Shown: positions 25,541-37,893 of the stretch, one piece after another
Layout: every line of letters begins with the position of its first letter
Numbering within the stretch: position 1 is the stretch's first letter
Assembly (NCBI GenBank): GCA_038501785.1
Contig: JBAMJR010000097.1
Location: 5,620,001-5,684,000 of the forward strand
DNA length: 64,000 nucleotides
Direction of reading: 5' to 3'
Source: Myoxocephalus aenaeus
Lineage: Eukaryota > Chordata > Actinopteri > Perciformes > Cottidae
Notes under the pieces: generated by a model
The model's database searches: none
What the model was told of the DNA's origin: nothing
The model's input: the letters and a program-made list of their open reading frames with translations, nothing else
Translations under genes and position numbers: made by a program

Positions 25541-25553
25541 GTTGCTCAGCAAC
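25541..25553. promoter_or_regulatory. X-box-like RFX binding motif upstream of cfap99
   Basis: GTTGCTCAGCAAC is an inverted pair of RFX half sites with a 1-base spacer. A further half site, GTTGCC, lies 4 bases to the left (25531-25536). The motif is about 240 bases before the cfap99 start codon and next to the likely non-coding first exon. RFX factors activate ciliary genes through X-boxes, so the position fits the gene's role. Binding is inferred. Confidence 0.6.
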
Positions 25554-27371
25554 ACACTATCGTAAACAGAAACGTATCCCAGCTTCTGTGAGTGAGTAGA
25601 GCCTTAAAAAAACAAGAACTGTCGAAATATATCTGAATTCATAGGAGATGCTTTTTATTTATTTAATGGGCTGTTTTGTTCAACATGTAAAACAAACTTT
25701 AAGGTTTTAATCCAACGGATGCAGGTTAACAGTGTGGCAGTCTGATCCTTTGTTGGCTGCATAACAATAACTATGACGTAGCATATTCTGACGTCTGGGC
25801 GAGCCACGCGCTGCCTTCACGTACTGTTGGAAATGTTGCGATAGGCACAGAAACGTGACACATTTGTCAAGGAAAGAGGAAATGCATGCTGGTAATTATG
25901 ATTAACGGCTATATGTATATGTTACAAATACCTGTTGTCACATCAGAGTCGAAGGGGTTAGTGGGGAGAAGCTGATTACTGAACAAATCCCATGCAAACT
26001 GGGGGTTTTAGTCTCACATGGCATCATCTGATTTCGTGCCATAATCTGATTAGCATAAACTAATTTGTGTGGGCATGTAAACAAAACCAATGGATTGTCA
26101 CTCTATGGTTACACATTTACATTTAAAATGTACACTTTAAACAGGCTAGATAGTTGTAGTCCTATTGTAAGTCTTAACAGTGAATTCTCAATCGAAGATT
26201 GGCCTTAAAATAGGATGGATGAGAAGTCTTGGTTCACCTTTTCATTGCAATTTAGCAAATGTATCTGTCAACTCTCTGTGGATGAAGACTGTGTGATACA
26301 ATTGAACGTTCAAGAACCATCAAGTGGACCTTGAGCTGAGATTGTTCTGCCACCTCCTGCTGCCCTGGTCAAGAATTAATTCACATTTCTGTTGCAAAGT
26401 AATCATGAGTGTATTTTAATTCCCCTCTGCTCGAAAATCAGCAGTGTGCAGAATGATGTAGTTCTGCCTGTGGGCATAGTTTGACACTATAGCCTGTTTT
26501 CTCCTTCATCTGCTCAAGAGGGAAAGTTTATTTGTGCTGACCTCAAATCTGAATTTAAAACGTGTACAGAAAAGCACGGGTCACAACAATCATGGTCCAA
26601 TTTACAACTCACACAAGTTTGATGTGGTAACCTGAAACATCCACTACACACACAAACAGAATGATTCTTCAGTGAAGTAGAAGATAGTTTCAACATTTTG
26701 ATATTAAAAGTAAAGGAGAAGGAGTAGGCCTATATGTCATTTTAGGATTTTTTAACTGGGTAATTCAGTTTTTGTGGAAAACCCACAACAGACACAAATA
26801 TTATTGGGAGTCTATTAATAATTTTAGAAACAAACATGGCTGGAGGGACTGTTTAACAAATATAAATAACCAGTCACACTGCGGGCCAAACATGGTCTGT
26901 TTTGTAGGTTTCGTATCACATTTCCGACCAAAAGCAGTGGGGAGCACGGTATTTGTGAGCGGCACTTGAAGGCATCCTTTCCCGGGAAAGTGGGAGGTGG
27001 ATGTTGTCAACGTGACTGTCATCAAGCAGCAGCAGAGAGGCAGAGAGCCGCACAGCCGTCGCTGCTCCGCTTGTCTGGATCGTTGGGACTTGGAAAGTGT
27101 CCGGGCGGGGGAGACAGGCAGCCAACCTCGGGATTCAGCGAAGATGGGAATAAGTCGTCGTTGTCGAATATGCACTTTGCACGCGTCCAGAGCCGCGTTG
27201 TAACGATCAGGGCAACTTAGCAAATATTGTGTTCTGTACATTTTTTTTTTGCGTGTCGGAACCCACCAGCGCGAGAGCTAGCTTAGCAAAGCAGCCGCCG
27301 ATACTGTCAGACACACAGGTACCCGGAGAGGAGAGGAGGGGTTGGGGACAAAGGAAGGTGGCGAGGGGACG
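25554..27371. other. Divergent spacer between cfap99 and zfyve28, including the zfyve28 5' UTR
   Basis: Shared upstream region of two head-to-head genes. CRE-like words (TGACGTAG, TGACGTCT) occur near 25774-25797. From about 26930 the GC content rises and the sequence runs without a protein exon up to the zfyve28 start, consistent with its promoter and 5' UTR. A minus-strand frame at 26801-27241 crosses this segment but has no family resemblance. Confidence 0.5.
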
Positions 27372-30300
27372 ATGAACCGCTTTCGGAAGTGGCTGTACAA
27401 GCCCAAGGTAAGTTGTCTCGGATTCACACGCTGTGTCAGCGCTGCAGTCGGTCGTTTTCTATGCATAGCTTTGGGGATAGCTAGCGAAACAGCCGACCAG
27501 TGAGGCTGTTGAAACTGCTAACGTTAGCCAGTGTTCCTAATGTTACACTGTATTAACCAGCAGGATCTCCTTTGTTGTTGTTGTTGTTGTTGTTGTTGCT
27601 TTTGTTTTCAAGCGCCAGGCAGGGCGAACAATGTGACAGCCTGACAAAGCTCGCTGAATTAAACTGACTGACTTCCTTCAGCTGGCATTGTCATTAATGT
27701 TATTGTGGAAGTGATTTTCTTTTGGTATTATAGTCACAAATTCTTTGTAAAACTATCATGCTAATGATACAATAGCAGCAACTATAATGACACAATATTG
27801 ATAATAATAGTAACAATGTTAATAATAATAATGTCATCCTTTTTACAAAATAAGAAATTAATCCGTTGTGAAATATCGAAGTAAATATTAATTAAATATA
27901 ATAATTAAAAGTATATTATAAATATTGTATGGCTGCACGTCATTATTATGTTCATTATCAATTCATCTGAAGGTTATTTTCTCAATTAACGGATTGATTG
28001 TATGGTGTATACTTTCACATAATACAAAGAAAATCCCCAAAATCTCACAACTGAGAGGCTGGATCTTGGTAAAAATGTTTTTCATTCAAGCTTGAAAAAT
28101 GACTGAAATTATTAATTGATTATCCTTAAAAAAAAAAAAAAAAAATCCTCTAAAATGTTTATTTAAATGTATTTTTTGTTTTTAGCTATGTTGCATTTCA
28201 CTGTGTTTGATTTGCTTATTGATTGTAGACACCATCCCAAACTGGATGAATTGTTGTTAAATGTTATCAAATACTACTGCTCAGGCCCAGGACAGCATTT
28301 ATAGGCATAATCATCTATTTTGGGCTGATCTAATAGATAAGCTGTGATTCTTTGAGTCAAGATGTGGAAACATGCCCGAGACAGCAGAGGAAAGTATTGA
28401 AGGCTTGATCGTCTTGTTAAATGAACAGTTTAAATATCTGCCAACTTCAGCACTTTTTAGTTTGATTGAATGCAAATATTTTTTGAGGGAGGTAACTCTT
28501 GTTAACCTTTTAGGTTTTAGAAGGATACATTATAAAGCACCCTACTTAATGTGACAACTTGCATGCACGCTAAACTGCATTAATCTGAAGAAAGTAATCA
28601 TTGATCATTTTATAATTTTTTTTGTGCTGTATCATCATAAACATTTTTGCTAGAGTTGAGTAACAGAGATTTTGTGCCCAAATTGGATTGAGAAACACCT
28701 ACTATATAATTCTGAGCTGTGGATGTTGTAATGTTTACATTCTATATACACTCATCACCTTGACCAAATCACTCATATTCTTTTATTGTACCTTTTTATA
28801 TTTGCTGGGAAGACTGAGCAGTCCAGTGAAGCACTTTGATGATGCACACCACTTGTACTTGTACACGCAGCCTCTTCTGGAGGATGAGTACAGTTGTTAT
28901 TATCAACTGCAGAGCATTTATATAAAGACATTATTGATACAAATCTTTTAAACTTTCTGTACTCTCTTGTGCTAATCTTTACTTTTGAGGATGAGCCTGA
29001 AGACGGAGGTTTTCCTCCCTAGTTCACATATCCAAGTCCAGAGAAAGCCGACATTTGAGTGTGTTTTTAATGCATGGCATTCTGTCAGTATTGGCATAAG
29101 AGCTGCACATAAACCGTTGATCTTGCATCATGCATTGGAGGAAAATATACTGCAGACAGCCTCTTAAACAAGTTGGTAACCATAAGGCTTTGTTGTGTTT
29201 CTTGGCATAGAATATCAGATGTTTTGCTTAATTTAAAAGGTGTGTCAACATGTATTTGATTGGCAAAACCTTTTAAACTCCTTGATAAGTCAGTCTCTCT
29301 GTTGATAGAAACTGTGTTTCCATATCAAACAACAACAGTAATTATACAGTAGTGTCAGTTATGATAAAATGCCTGTGATTATAGATTGTCCAACTGCTCT
29401 TTACCACATACACGCACCTGCGTCACTCTTCTCTTCTCTGTTTGACCATTTTGCTGTCCCAGCATTTTGGCGGCCCATTGTTGGGGTTAGGCCGAAGAGT
29501 TGGGGTTCACCAGAGTATTGTCACATTCATGAATGACCACACACTCTGAAGTGCTGAGCTATGACATCAGTGCCCTTTCTGCCAAATCACAAGCCATGGT
29601 AGGAATTAACAGAGTTACACATACATCTGTGGGTTTAAATGATCAGTTCTGCCTCAAAGGAGTGAAGAGAAAAGTGGTACAAGCCTCTGTAATTATGCCA
29701 ATCAGTATGAAAAGACAACAGTAATGAAAGGAGGGTCCTGATCACAGCAACCAAGCAAGTCATTTGTCTTTTGCACAGAGAGTAAATATTTCAGTGGTAG
29801 TTAACATCTGTGCGCAACCCACATCATCTGGCATTGATAGTTGAACACCGCATAGCGTTGTCATTTTGCATCAACAGTAAGCCGTTTATTATTGAACTAA
29901 TGTTCTCCTGGAGACAGAAAAGCGTTGAATGAGCGTGTTCCCTTGACTAAAGTGGCACAATTGATATTTGCAGAACTGCTTTTTACTTCCCCAGATAAAT
30001 CCCACTGAGGAGGACTTTCTTTTGCCCGTTCTACACATTCCCTCCCCAGTGTGTCGGAGAGTAGTATGCTGCTGCCGGACATACCTGTCTATTGACTCTG
30101 TCATCAAAGTGCCAACTTCTGGAAAAAGATAGAGTAGGAATAGATTGAACTGCTCACCCGTAAGGCTGTGGGGGAGAAGCTGGAATAGTTAACTCACCCA
30201 AATTAAGGATCTTTTTCACATTCCTTCTCTGCCTTTTTAAACTGGTTTATCTAGTTTTTGTGTGAATAGCTAACCTTTATCTCCTAAATTATCAACAAAG

Positions 30301-33300
30301 GAGATTTTACGAACCGCTATAGGTCTTTTGTGTGCTTTTATTTGACTGCTCGTTAGTGGACCTTTGACTGTAAATTCTGAAGGTAAACTTTTTAGATAAG
30401 TAAAGAGGGTGAAGTCAGGGGAGACATATTTTTTAAAAATCTGCTTCAGCACAAATCCCTGCAGTCCCAAAAAAAGACGAGACCTGGCTCAGGTTTCCGC
30501 GCAGCCAAAATGGCCACTGTATCCTCACCTCTCAAACTTGCAGAGTGACTGGTAGCGCAAAAGAGAGATGTCAGGCGGGTAAACCTGTGCACCTCCTCTG
30601 TAGCCTGTGCTCCTCTCTTGGTTGTTATTACATCAGGCATTCAGGAGCCGACCTTCAGCTCCATTCCACCTCATCTGTCAGTGTGACAGGCTCCCAGCTC
30701 ACCCCCATCTACAGGATGCTACTAATTTGCCTTTCATTCCCCCCTCACCGGCCAGTTCAGTGCGTGGTTAGCTGATACTTTCTGCACTCCTCCTTAGCGA
30801 AATGTCAAACAGATATCAGCGTGTAACAATGTAGGCTGTTAGCAAGTGTAGGAACCTATGTAATGCTAATGGCTGATTACTTTGATAAGGTCATCCTACA
30901 TCTGACCGGTCACTGATTCTTGCAAACTGATTATTTTAGAAGAATATAATCAGTTCATGGTCATCTTAACAGAGTAAACCATAGGAAAAGTTATCAGTTT
31001 ACAACTAGTTTTTCATTGTAACTTACTAGTTATACCTTTTTATTCCTTTCCCGAATTCCATGTATTTATTATGTCATTTTATGTCAACAGTGCTATTTAA
31101 GGAATCATTTAGTGTAGCACAAATGTGTAGCCTCAAAAGCTACATTTCTGTGCCATACCTTCATATGCAGGGCATCCTTTTAGATCTGAATGATTGAGTC
31201 TGTTTGTCACGTGTTCCTTATGCAGCTTTATCTGTAGTGTATAATAAAATAGAAGATGACTTTTAAAACCTCAAACTACAGTTGGAAATGTCTTCTCTTG
31301 GCAGTCCTTATGATTGCACTACATCTGAAGGTAATACAAAGTTATATTTCATGTAAAAGATGATATCTAAATACATTATAACTAAGACTAAGAAAACCAG
31401 CAAATGTTTACCGTTGATAGCTAGAACCAAGGTCATCTTTTGGTTTAAAAATGACTTAAAAATGACTTAAAAATGTATCTATCATTACAATTGTCTTTGG
31501 GCTCATCATTTCAGCTTGAAGTTAAAATGATAAATCATTGTCAAACCACCATAAAAGATGCTTTCGAGTTGTTTGTCTACACTGTCAGAAAGAAGACCCG
31601 ACATGTTGACAGCTGATGGTGTCGACAAAGCAACACATTTTTCCTTATCTTCCACCCAGGAGCCCCTTTTCCTTCTGTTGCCATCTGTGCGTACTTGAAA
31701 TGCAGCAGTTTAATTTGATTTTGAGGGAAATGTTCATCTCTGAGGAGGTGGTTATGACACTTGGTCAAAACAGCTGTAATAGCTATGTATGTCTGATTTA
31801 AAACAACTAAAATACGTGTGGAAGGCGAGGCAGAGAGAGTAATGGATGACCATGAGTTTTCCTATTTGAAATGCTGTTTAAAAAATCTGTGGCTGTGGTC
31901 TTGAAAACCCAAGACACATGTTCAGGTACATATTGTCTTTAGGTTGTTTCCCCCTGAACTCCGTTGATGATGACTTTTCATGTATTTGCATTTGCATTTC
32001 ACATTGTTTGTAGTCATGAAACAGAAAACAAAAAATCATTAGATAATTATCTGGTTTGTACAATGGACCTAAGACCTAGAGCTGAAACAATTAGTAAACC
32101 ATCAGTAGATCATTTCAGTTGGTAAATTGACCCAAAAGGCCCAATACTCGCTGGTTCCAGGATTTGTCACTTTTTTTGGTTCATTTTAATGATATATTCT
32201 TTCGTTTTAGACTGTTTGTCGGACACAATAAGTAATTTGAAGACATCTGTGCAGGAAATTGTGGCGGGAATCTCCCTCAAAAATGGTCATAGACCAAACG
32301 ATTAATCTAGAAAATAATCGTCACCCATGCTCCTCTTTAAATTCATACACATAAATTCAGTTTATACTTGATACATTCTAAATGAATGTAACTTAAATAG
32401 AGATACAGTTTCTGAATTAACATATAATCATGTTAGAGAAAATATAAAATTCAAGACAAATACCTCGATGAATAATTACATCAGAATGTCATTTTTCTCC
32501 CTGGGACACATTTAGTCAACTGTTGAATCATGGCTGTTGATTTCCTCAGCAATGATTGCAACACCTCTAACTGCGTATGACAGCCCGAGATGTAGTAAGT
32601 CCTACTGTTGTTTACATGATTTACCTCACCTCCTGGTTTGCCCTTCATTTGTCATTCATCACGATCCTGGTTTGTTTCTGTGAATATTGCTAACTTGCCA
32701 TTGAGAGGCCTGAGAGCAGGTGAAGCCAAGAGGGGGCTTGTGCTCGCAAAGTTGATTCTGCACTCTTGGCACGGAGTGGATGGAAGAGGGAACGGAAAAC
32801 TGCTGAGCAGCAGCCAGCGTGGCTTCATATTTAGCCTTGTTTCTGGAATTCTTTGTGGACGTCCCATTCTGCTTACCCACCAGCAATTGATTTGGTGTCA
32901 ACTGCAGGATTTAGAGGGCTGACCCTCGTGCAGATTGAGACAGGCCCGGCGATTGAAGGCCTTTTTAAATTCATTGCAGGTTTGGGGATTCAGAACCCAC
33001 TGTCCGGGGTGTGGGGAAGCGATGATTGAAAGAAAATTGCTGTGGGAGAGGAGTGCAATTTAAAGGTACCAAAGAAAAGCAGCTTGTCCTGGTATCGACT
33101 GAGAGGCCGCACTTATTTTCTACACCCAGTTTCTTATTGCTAATAATTGGTACCCTCTCTGATCAAAGCTTTAAATTCCTCTTTTCATTGTCACCGATGG
33201 TAAACAAACCATGCATTCAAGGTGTCCTTTGTTTGCATTTTGAGTCTGATTGTTGTAGAAAGAGCCAGCAAGCCCTTCTGCTTTGGGCTCTGTCTTATCA

Positions 33301-36300
33301 GCAGGGGAGCGGGAAGGAAAAGAGGAGAACAGTAGGCCTGTATTTTTGGGATTAGATTTTGGCCTCGGTTACAGTTGGCAGAAGATATGATGAAAGGATG
33401 TCGCTCTTTAGCAGCTCTACTGTTTCTACCTACTGGACTCGAGAACATTGATATTGTAACTCATATTTTAATGGAAACAGTTTGTGTTCAATAGATGGAT
33501 ATTGAAATATGCCCCTCCTGGAGTTTGAGCGTTACAATTTATTTTACAAAAGTAAAGCCAGCAATGTCTTACTGACATACTGGTATTTTTAACATGCCTT
33601 TTTAATGAGGGAAAGGGCTTGTCTGAAAAAATGCAAACAGGACTGCTACTTGCTTATTGGTCTAATCCCAGTTGCATAAGCATGTTGACTTGCATACATT
33701 TAATCTCCGCAGATGGCAATCAAAGATGTGTGTTTACTCACACGCATTGTTGCTGCGCACAGCTGTTATAGGGCGGAGTTCTCGACCGCCGCGGCGAGAC
33801 CAGCTCTCAGTCACTGTTCGTAACAATGAAAGGTATGTGGACAGAGTTAGTGTGTCGTGCATTTCCTCAGTTGGGATAAGGGAATGTGGGTCCTAAAAAT
33901 CAAGAGGGCATAGTTGGGTTTGTTTTAAATTTCGTTCCTAAATGTTAGACATGCCAGTATTTCTGTCCGTGGTGTTTTTGTATAAAGGGAGTACGCATCT
34001 TCACCACTTGTCATCTCTTCAGAACTCAGACACCATGACAAATGTTAAATTGTTGATTTTGTAAATCTAAAAGTCAACCTTCTTCTCTCTAGTCACAAAT
34101 TGTATTGTAATACTGGATTGTATAACCAGATTATTTATTGCATACGAATTTCCCTGCGATGGGAAGAGGGATGTCACCACACTACCAACGGGGGGGGATC
34201 CTGGACACAACTTGCAGCCACCCAAATCCTCTGCGCACCCCCTCCCTGTGTCACCTCAGCCTGTCATGCTAAACCATGTGCCAGGCACATGCAGTGGTCA
34301 TTGCTTAGTCCAAATGCCAGATTAGGACAGCCCTCTGAGAGGAGACAAGCACACAGATTATGCCATCAGTCCAGATGGGCAGACCACTCTTGAGTCAATG
34401 AATGTTAATCTGTAGTCTGCTTTGGATCCAACTTTCAGATGGTTAGTGCAGACATATTTCCTCTGCAGTCTGTGATCAGTGCCATTGATTTAATTGCACA
34501 TTTATTTCATAGAAAATCTGAAACCATTTTAAAATGTGAAAAGTTCATGCCTGAAAAGTTCATGCCTGAAAAGTCGTCATCGATAATTTTGTGGCTGCAG
34601 AAAACAACACAGAGGTGATGCAAACTGAACATGAATAGAATGACTCAACTCAACTAAATGCACCTAAGCATCACACTGCATTCTCAGAGAGACTATACTT
34701 TTTATTCTGCCAAACTTAATATAAATAATGGTGGAGGAAGTTTCCTTGTTTGTTACCAAAACGATTAGCTTGCTCTTGCCTGGGCTTTTATGCTGAGCCC
34801 TGAATAATAAATAAGGTGATTTACTGTATCCGGCTGCTTTTTCGCCAGTCTGCCAACTGACTGGATGAAGCAGAGTGAACTGGTCCCCCTCCTCCGCTAC
34901 AATATTTGTCTCTGATCCTTGGAAGGCAGCCAGAAGGCAGCAAATTGAGCCTGGAATAGAGTATGGAGGCCAGAGGCAAGGTTTCTCATAAGTCCCTTAA
35001 GTGGGCTCAATGTGCACGCAGCGATGCTATGGACGTTCATGAAGCATTAGCCTGACGGCCTCCATCATCCACACAGTCTGAATAGAAGTGAAGTCCAGCA
35101 TCCGTGGCTCAAGGAGAAAGCTGGCTGAGATGATAAAAACGCTGATGGTACAGAAGCAGGCAACGCTCGGTAACTCGCTTCAATAAAAAATCACACTGTC
35201 GTCGCCTGTTATTGATTTGATGTCAAACAAAACAGACAGAGTCATTGTCACACAATGTGATTGAGGGGGCTTAGCAGTGATTGTCACTGTGGAGGAGGTT
35301 TTGGGAGCCTAATAGTCTGAAATGATGGGTTTGTCACCACATTGGATAGCGTTTTTGAGTCATCTCAAAGAGGTGGCACCCAGGACAGCAGCAGTGTACC
35401 AGGAGGAGAGTGGCACGCCACAGAGGACGGGATCTGCTGAATCATTTCCTGACTAACGCAAGGTAGAGCTGTTATTGGTGGAGATGGCACAAGTTCAGAT
35501 CCCCAGATGTTTACATTTGCATAACACTTTTAATACCCCTTGTAGGAAGGTATTGTTTTCCAGCTTTTTAATTTTAACGTTACCTTGTTTTTTTGCCAAA
35601 ACGTCTGGGTCAACCTATGTTGTGTAAGCAGACCGTTTGCCTCCTTTTGCTTTTCAGAGTAACCCAGTTAATATTCAGCATGGTAATCAAGTGTTATGTG
35701 TCTACCTCGTCCCTCTTTTCGTTTTCCCTTTTTAGTTAGCTTTGTCAATTATTAACAGTTACATCTGGCAGTTATAAGGTGCAATTATTTATTAAAAACA
35801 CGTGTTTTTTTCGTGGTTCAACCTATTTTAATGTATTGATATAATTCCACTAGGTAGGCCCAGGTTGAACTCACAAACAGCTGTTGCTACTGGTAAATCA
35901 CCGGGTCTTGAACATTTCCTGCCTTTGACTCTTCCCCCATGATGCAATGCTGCAGGAATGTTCTCCCTTGTGTGAGGAATGCAGCAGGAGGAAGCTATAG
36001 GATGGCGTCTGTATCAAATACTTCTTTTCTTCCTCCGTCAGCCTTGGCCTATATGCTTCAGAAATTTGAATGCCACCACTTTGTAGGCCGTGTTGTGCCT
36101 TTGCGAGAAAACGGTTTTTAACTGTCTCCCACTCTTGTTTCCTGTTTTGTCATCATGGTTATATGTGTCATAGACTCACTCATTGTTGTGTAAAGTCCAA
36201 TCAAATCTGACTTCCTCCTGGTGATATCATTGCCTCTCTCACTGCTCAGAGAGTACATTTGGATTGGTTTGTTTGCTTCCTTTTTTAATTAAGATTTTAT

Positions 36301-37798
36301 TTGTGTTGATTTCCCATTAGCCGACACATTCAGAGAAACCCACTCAAATTGATTTCCATTGTAGTAATGCCAATGCAATAATGAATATGACTATTTGCAG
36401 CATTTAGTTTTTTGTCGCTGCCTATTCCCATTCCTCACAGATTTATTTATATATGGAGCATGTATGTGACCGTGTTAAGAAAGAACACTTGAGGAGAGTG
36501 TGAAACACTTACTACATTTGCCTGCTGTAATACGGCGTCAGAGTTGCCTGTGTTAGTTTGGATTCTATGCCATTTTCTGCATTGCTCTTCCAACTTATTC
36601 CGAAAACATGACATGGCAGAGACTTCACAATTCACACCCATGAACAAAATGTGCAGAGATATTATTGATTTAGCTTTGTTGGCCAAACTGGGTTTGGCAA
36701 TTCAAGTGTCCTTGAACAAGAAAACACATGCCAATCTGCTCTAATCCATCACCTCGTGCAGCTTTGATTAACCCTGATTGCAGGTGGAAACAAGTATCAC
36801 ACAGTAAAGGACCATGCAAGTTGTTCCAAAAGCATGACATTGAAATAACATAAAGGTTGTCAAAATATAGCCCCCTTCATGTTCATTATATTTTAGTGAC
36901 ATATCTCAGTCCTCCAAATAACCTTTTAAAATATATATTTTTTTTAAATCCCTCCTCACAGTACCAATGCGACAAGTACCCTAGCTGTGGGTTCTATCTC
37001 TGTGTTTCCTCCTTGCTGTTTGTTTCATTATTAATGAGGGAGAGTGAAGGAACAGCACCATGTATCATATTCAGAGAGGAGCGAGGGCCCACGGGGAGAG
37101 CATCACGCAACAGGAAACACTGCGAACTTAAGGGAAAACGTCCTGTGAGAGGTTTCGTTAAATACCAGCATTCGGTTTGACTTCATGAAGTATATTTCCA
37201 GGCAGGTGACGCGTGCACGGCAGGCAAAACGAGCCTGTTTACTGACTTCCAGTTTGCACAGTCATGCCGTCCTTCTTAAGCTCCTGCACCGTCATCGGGT
37301 CCTTGTGGTCTGTCATCATGCACGTTGGCAATGTGGTCGCCATTTTCAAAACCATTAACCCGAGGATGATTGTGTGTGAGAGCATACAGTGTTTGTCGAT
37401 GTGATTTTTAAAAACCTTGATGGTTCTGCAAACGTATTATTTTATGTTGGGTCGGTCTAAGCCAGTGGTTCTCAAATGGCGGTACGTAAAGGCACTCCAG
37501 AGGGTACATTCAAAAATCCTTTGAAAATAGTTATTTTATAAATATTCAATTAAATATAAGTGGAGGTTCATATACTGAATTTGATTTATTATATATTAAA
37601 TCAGACACTGATGGCAGAGCACTTCTTATCAACCAAAGATGCTTTTTGCTGGTTAGGGGGTACTTAAAAAAAAGGTTGAGAACCACTGGTCTAAGCGACA
37701 CGACTGATCAATTGTTTGTTGTGCGTCAGTGTTTCTTCCCTACCTTGTGTGTTGTTGCTGTGTGTGTGCTTGTTGTTGCTGAGTGATTTGCTGCGCTA

Positions 37799-37893
<95 letters not shown>

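Noticed and set aside
26801..27241. 146-residue minus-strand reading frame
   Set aside because: It overlaps the likely zfyve28 5' UTR, has no family resemblance and no splice or coding context.
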